Translations under genes and position numbers: made by a program | The notes under the pieces: model-generated | The model's database searches: none | What the model saw: the letters and a program-made list of their open reading frames with translations, nothing else | Told to the model about the DNA's origin: nothing | Assembly: GCA_028292145.1 (NCBI GenBank) | Contig: JAQGMX010000244.1 | Span: 1 to 7,121 of the forward strand | Source: Variovorax sp. | GTDB taxonomy: Bacteria > Pseudomonadota > Gammaproteobacteria > Burkholderiales > Burkholderiaceae_C | Length of the DNA stretch: 7,121 nt | Direction of reading: 5' to 3' | Shown: positions 4,785 to 7,121 of the stretch, one piece after another | Layout: each line of letters starts with the position of its first letter | How positions within the stretch are numbered: the stretch's first letter is position 1

Positions 4785-6704
4785 CTATTGTCCGTTGAGC
4801 ACCGCCACCCTCTCCCGCCACACCCGACGCAAGGCATCCAGCCAGTCCCTGGCGAAACGCGGCGCGTCGTAGAGCGGGCTGGATGCAACATGCGCCGGCG
4901 CCCGCGTACGCAGTTCGGCCGCCTCGGCGAGCCAGAACGGCTCCCCACGGCCGATGGCCGAAGCCTTGTCGACGTATTCGGCTTCGTCCGCGCACACCCA
5001 GTGCGCCAGGCCGCCGTTCTTCAGGATGGCCTCGCCCTGGCGGCCCAGCATGCCGGGCAACGCAAGGCTCAAGGTCGGCACGCCGAGGTAGAGCGCTTCG
5101 GCGGTGGTCGTGCCGCCCGGGTAGGGGAAGGTGTCCAGCAGGACGTCGATGTCCGAATGGCTCTGGAGGTAGGCGTCGTAGTCCAGCGGCGGCAGCGTGT
5201 CGACCCGATCCAGCGGCAGTCCGAGCGCTTGCATCCGGCTCCGCAGCGCGGAAACCACCGCTGGCGCGTCCAGATGAGCGCTGCGAATGCGCAACCGCGC
5301 GTTGGGCGCCGCGGCAAGGATCCGGCCCCACGCCCCCAGCACGCGATCGTTGATCTTGGCGAGCGCCTGGTAGCAGCCGAAAGTGACGCCGGGCTGGCGC
5401 AACGAAGGCAGGCGACGCTCGATCAGCGGCGTCTTCAATGGACTGAAGCAGTAGCGGCTGTGCGGCAACCGGACGACCTGCTCGGTGAAGTAGCGCTCTT
5501 CGCCGGACGGCACGCAGATTGGGTCCGCTAGAACGCAATCGATGGTGGCCAGGCCTGTCGTGGAAAAATAGCCGAGCCAGCTCAGCTGGACCGGCGCCAG
5601 CCGATGCGCGAAACACGCCAGGGAATTGCCCTTGGTGTAGCCCGCCAGGTCGATCAGCATGTCGATGCCGTCTTCGACGACGGTCTGCATCAACTGGGCG
5701 TCCGACCAATCCACCACCTGATGCCAGACCGCGAACGCCGGCCGCAGGCGCGCCGACAGCGCGTCGTACACACGGGACTTGGCGTAGGCGTACAGGGCGA
5801 TTTCCCCGGGAGGCAGCGCCGCCAGCATGGCTTCCAGGAAAAAGCCGACCGGATGGGTGTTGAGGTCCGGCGACACCAGCCCCACCCGAAGGATGCGCTT
5901 GTCGGCATCGAGCGCGCCCGGATGGACTGCAGGAAGGCGCACGGACGTCGGTTTGCTGCTCAGGATGGCGTGCACCCGTTCGGCCTGCAACCGGTTCGCC
6001 ATCGGGTCGAAATGGGTCAGGTAGTGCTGCGTGAACACCAGGTTGGATCGCGCACCGAAATGCCCCGCATCCAGCGCCAGCGCGCGCTCGAAAGCGCCAT
6101 GCGCCTCGGCAAGGCGTTGGTCGGCGTGCAGGCAGCAACCGATGCTGAAATGGATTTCGGCACTTCCTGGCTCGGCCCGCAACGCTTCGCCGTAGCAAGC
6201 CAGGGCCTGCGCGTAGCGATGCTGCGCGGCATGCACGAGGCCCAGATGGAGTTGGCTGCTCGCATGGCCGGGGTTCAAGGCCACGGCACGCGACAGCAGC
6301 GCCGATGCCTGGTCGTAACGCTTCTGGCGGAACGCATGTAGCCCGACGTTGCACAGCAGTTGCGGATCGTCGGGCCGGTCGTCCAGAAGCTGCTGCCAGA
6401 TCGCATCGGCCTCCGGCAAGCGATGGAGCGATGAACAGATCGCCGCTTTGAGCTGCAGCACGTGAGGGTCGCCGGGTATCGAGGCCAGCGCGCGATCAGC
6501 CAGCGCATCGGCTTCATGCAGCGCGTTGACCTGGAGCTTCTCGCAGGCCTCGGTATAAAGCGTCTGCGCCGCGGCGGGCATGACGGCATGTGCCGCAACC
6601 GATGCCGGAGGAACGGTGCGAGGCAGCAGTTTCGACAGGGGATGCCATGCGGACAACCCTTTGCTGGATTTCGGGGAGGGTTTGTAAGAAAAGTGCCGCG
6701 TCAT
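4785..6704 (-). CDS. TPR-containing GT41 glycosyltransferase (SPINDLY/O-GlcNAc transferase-like)
   Basis: The protein has 639 residues: a Pro/Ser-rich basic stretch (1-42), about five tetratricopeptide repeats (roughly 44-213) with alanine-rich TPR spacing such as LCNVGLHAFRQKRYDQA, and a family 41 catalytic region (about 270-630). Catalytic landmarks are VSPDLNTHPVGFF with H284, matching the active-site histidine of human OGT; DLAGYTKGNS (352-361); WLGYFSTTG; PHSRYCF; ALAKIND with K450, matching the phosphate-binding lysine of OGT and SPY; and DTFPYPGGTTTAEALYLGVP (524-543). Such enzymes attach a sugar to Ser/Thr of cytoplasmic proteins, the TPRs choosing the target. The DTFPY-GTTT form is nearer to plant SPINDLY, a fucosyltransferase, than to animal OGT, so the donor sugar is open. 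The ATG at 6704 lacks a clear ribosome site; an ATG at 6581, just before the repeats, is an alternative. The membrane-protein gene follows after 4 bases. Confidence 0.9.
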   Translation of the reverse strand: MTRHFSYKPSPKSSKGLSAWHPLSKLLPRTVPPASVAAHAVMPAAAQTLYTEACEKLQVNALHEADALADRALASIPGDPHVLQLKAAICSSLHRLPEADAIWQQLLDDRPDDPQLLCNVGLHAFRQKRYDQASALLSRAVALNPGHASSQLHLGLVHAAQHRYAQALACYGEALRAEPGSAEIHFSIGCCLHADQRLAEAHGAFERALALDAGHFGARSNLVFTQHYLTHFDPMANRLQAERVHAILSSKPTSVRLPAVHPGALDADKRILRVGLVSPDLNTHPVGFFLEAMLAALPPGEIALYAYAKSRVYDALSARLRPAFAVWHQVVDWSDAQLMQTVVEDGIDMLIDLAGYTKGNSLACFAHRLAPVQLSWLGYFSTTGLATIDCVLADPICVPSGEERYFTEQVVRLPHSRYCFSPLKTPLIERRLPSLRQPGVTFGCYQALAKINDRVLGAWGRILAAAPNARLRIRSAHLDAPAVVSALRSRMQALGLPLDRVDTLPPLDYDAYLQSHSDIDVLLDTFPYPGGTTTAEALYLGVPTLSLALPGMLGRQGEAILKNGGLAHWVCADEAEYVDKASAIGRGEPFWLAEAAELRTRAPAHVASSPLYDAPRFARDWLDALRRVWRERVAVLNGQ

Positions 6705-6721
6705 GAGCTGGAATCGGAGAA

Positions 6722-6740
6722 GGCGCCGGATGCCGGCACC
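6722..6740 (-). terminator. GC-rich hairpin between fumC and the glycosyltransferase gene
   Basis: On the minus strand GGTGCCGG, loop CAT, CCGGCGCC forms an 8-base-pair stem with one G-U pair, followed by TTCTCC. It lies 90 bases after the fumC stop and 17 bases before the ATG at 6704. It could end fumC transcription, but the pyrimidine run after it is a poor U tract. It could equally be a structure in the leader of the glycosyltransferase message. The rest of the 126-base gap shows no convincing promoter. Confidence 0.35.
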
Positions 6741-6830
6741 GCTCTCGAATTCAAGCAGGGTTGGACGGACGCTTACCCGTTCCGATCAGATTTGTACATC
6801 TTCTCGAACTGTGCTCCGCCGATCGTCCAG

Positions 6831-7121
6831 TCAACGCCCGGTCATGTTCTCCGGCACCACCCACTGGTCGAACTGCTCGCCGGTGAGGTGGCCCGACGCG
6901 ACGGCCGCCTCGCGCAGGCTCGTGCCTTCCTTGTGCGCTTTCTTCGCGATATAGGCCGATTTGTCGTAACCGATGTGCGTGTTGAGCGCCGTGACCAGCA
7001 TCAGCGAGCGCTGGACCAGTTCGCCGATGCGTTCGCGGTTCGGCTCGATGCCGACGGCGCAATGGTCGTTGAAGCTGCGCATGCCGTCGGCCAGCAGCCG
7101 CACGCTCTGCAGGAAGTTGTG
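6831..7121 (-). CDS. fumC: Class II fumarate hydratase FumC (C-terminal part)
   Basis: The gene enters from the right edge and reads leftward to a TGA at 6831-6833, leaving 96 C-terminal residues. FumC is the iron-independent fumarase that hydrates fumarate to malate in the cytoplasmic TCA cycle; the active enzyme is a homotetramer. The visible part starts HNFLQSVRLLADGMRSF and contains RSLMLVTALNTHIGYDK, the near-invariant fumarase C-terminal block, then IAKKAHKEG and a final FDQWVVPENM, all typical of the C-terminal domain. The fumarase signature around the catalytic serine loop is outside the window. A GTG at 7103 is internal (Val), because homology continues to the edge. The glycosyltransferase gene lies downstream on the same strand after 126 bases, with a hairpin between, so cotranscription is uncertain. 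The downstream content gives no metabolic link to fumarase. Confidence 0.95.
   Translation of the reverse strand, partial: HNFLQSVRLLADGMRSFNDHCAVGIEPNRERIGELVQRSLMLVTALNTHIGYDKSAYIAKKAHKEGTSLREAAVASGHLTGEQFDQWVVPENMTGR

Noticed and set aside
4459..6354. A 631-codon minus-strand frame inside the glycosyltransferase gene.
   Set aside because: Same strand, shifted frame, Arg/Pro/Ala-rich and without family motifs, while the overlapping frame carries complete TPR and GT41 motifs.
6703..6954. A short plus-strand frame opposite the fumC end and the gap.
   Set aside because: It is antisense to the confident fumarase C-terminus, has low-complexity Arg/Ser content and no ribosome site.

Overview
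The window is GC-rich (roughly two thirds G+C) and densely coded on both strands, with gaps of 4 to 126 bases. The fumarase, the glutamate/aspartate-type binding protein, the ProX end and the strong GC bias together suggest a beta-proteobacterium of the order Burkholderiales. That placement rests on recognised protein families and composition, not on a marker gene. No RNA gene, insertion sequence, CRISPR array, phage gene or attachment site was seen.

Layout. (1) Bases 1-452, + strand: the C-terminal half of a ProX-type glycine betaine/proline binding protein. (2) 457-1392, - strand: a LysR-type regulator whose stop lies 4 bases from the proX stop, so the two converge. (3) 1393-1505: a 113-base divergent control region with a T-N11-A LysR-type dyad. 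(4) 1506-2429 and 2457-3743, + strand: a secreted GltI-family amino-acid binding protein and a class V PLP-dependent enzyme, 27 bases apart and probably one transcript. (5) 3761-4780 and 4785-6704, - strand: a YdjM/YfhP-type membrane protein preceded, 4 bases upstream in its transcript, by a TPR plus GT41 (SPINDLY/O-GlcNAc-transferase-like) glycosyltransferase. (6) 6705-6830: a short gap with a GC-rich hairpin. (7) 6831-7121, - strand: the C-terminus of class II fumarase FumC.

How the genes may work together. The LysR gene, binding protein and PLP enzyme look like a small regulated unit for uptake and conversion of an amino acid or related amine. No permease or ATPase gene lies beside the binding protein, and one position recalled as ligand-contacting in GltI is changed. 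The glycosyltransferase and the membrane protein form a separate tight pair, most simply read as protein glycosylation plus an envelope protein of unknown role.

Most of the window is ordinary chromosomal content. I found no convincing undescribed system. The two items most worth following are the orphan binding-protein/PLP-enzyme unit and the GT41/membrane-protein pair.
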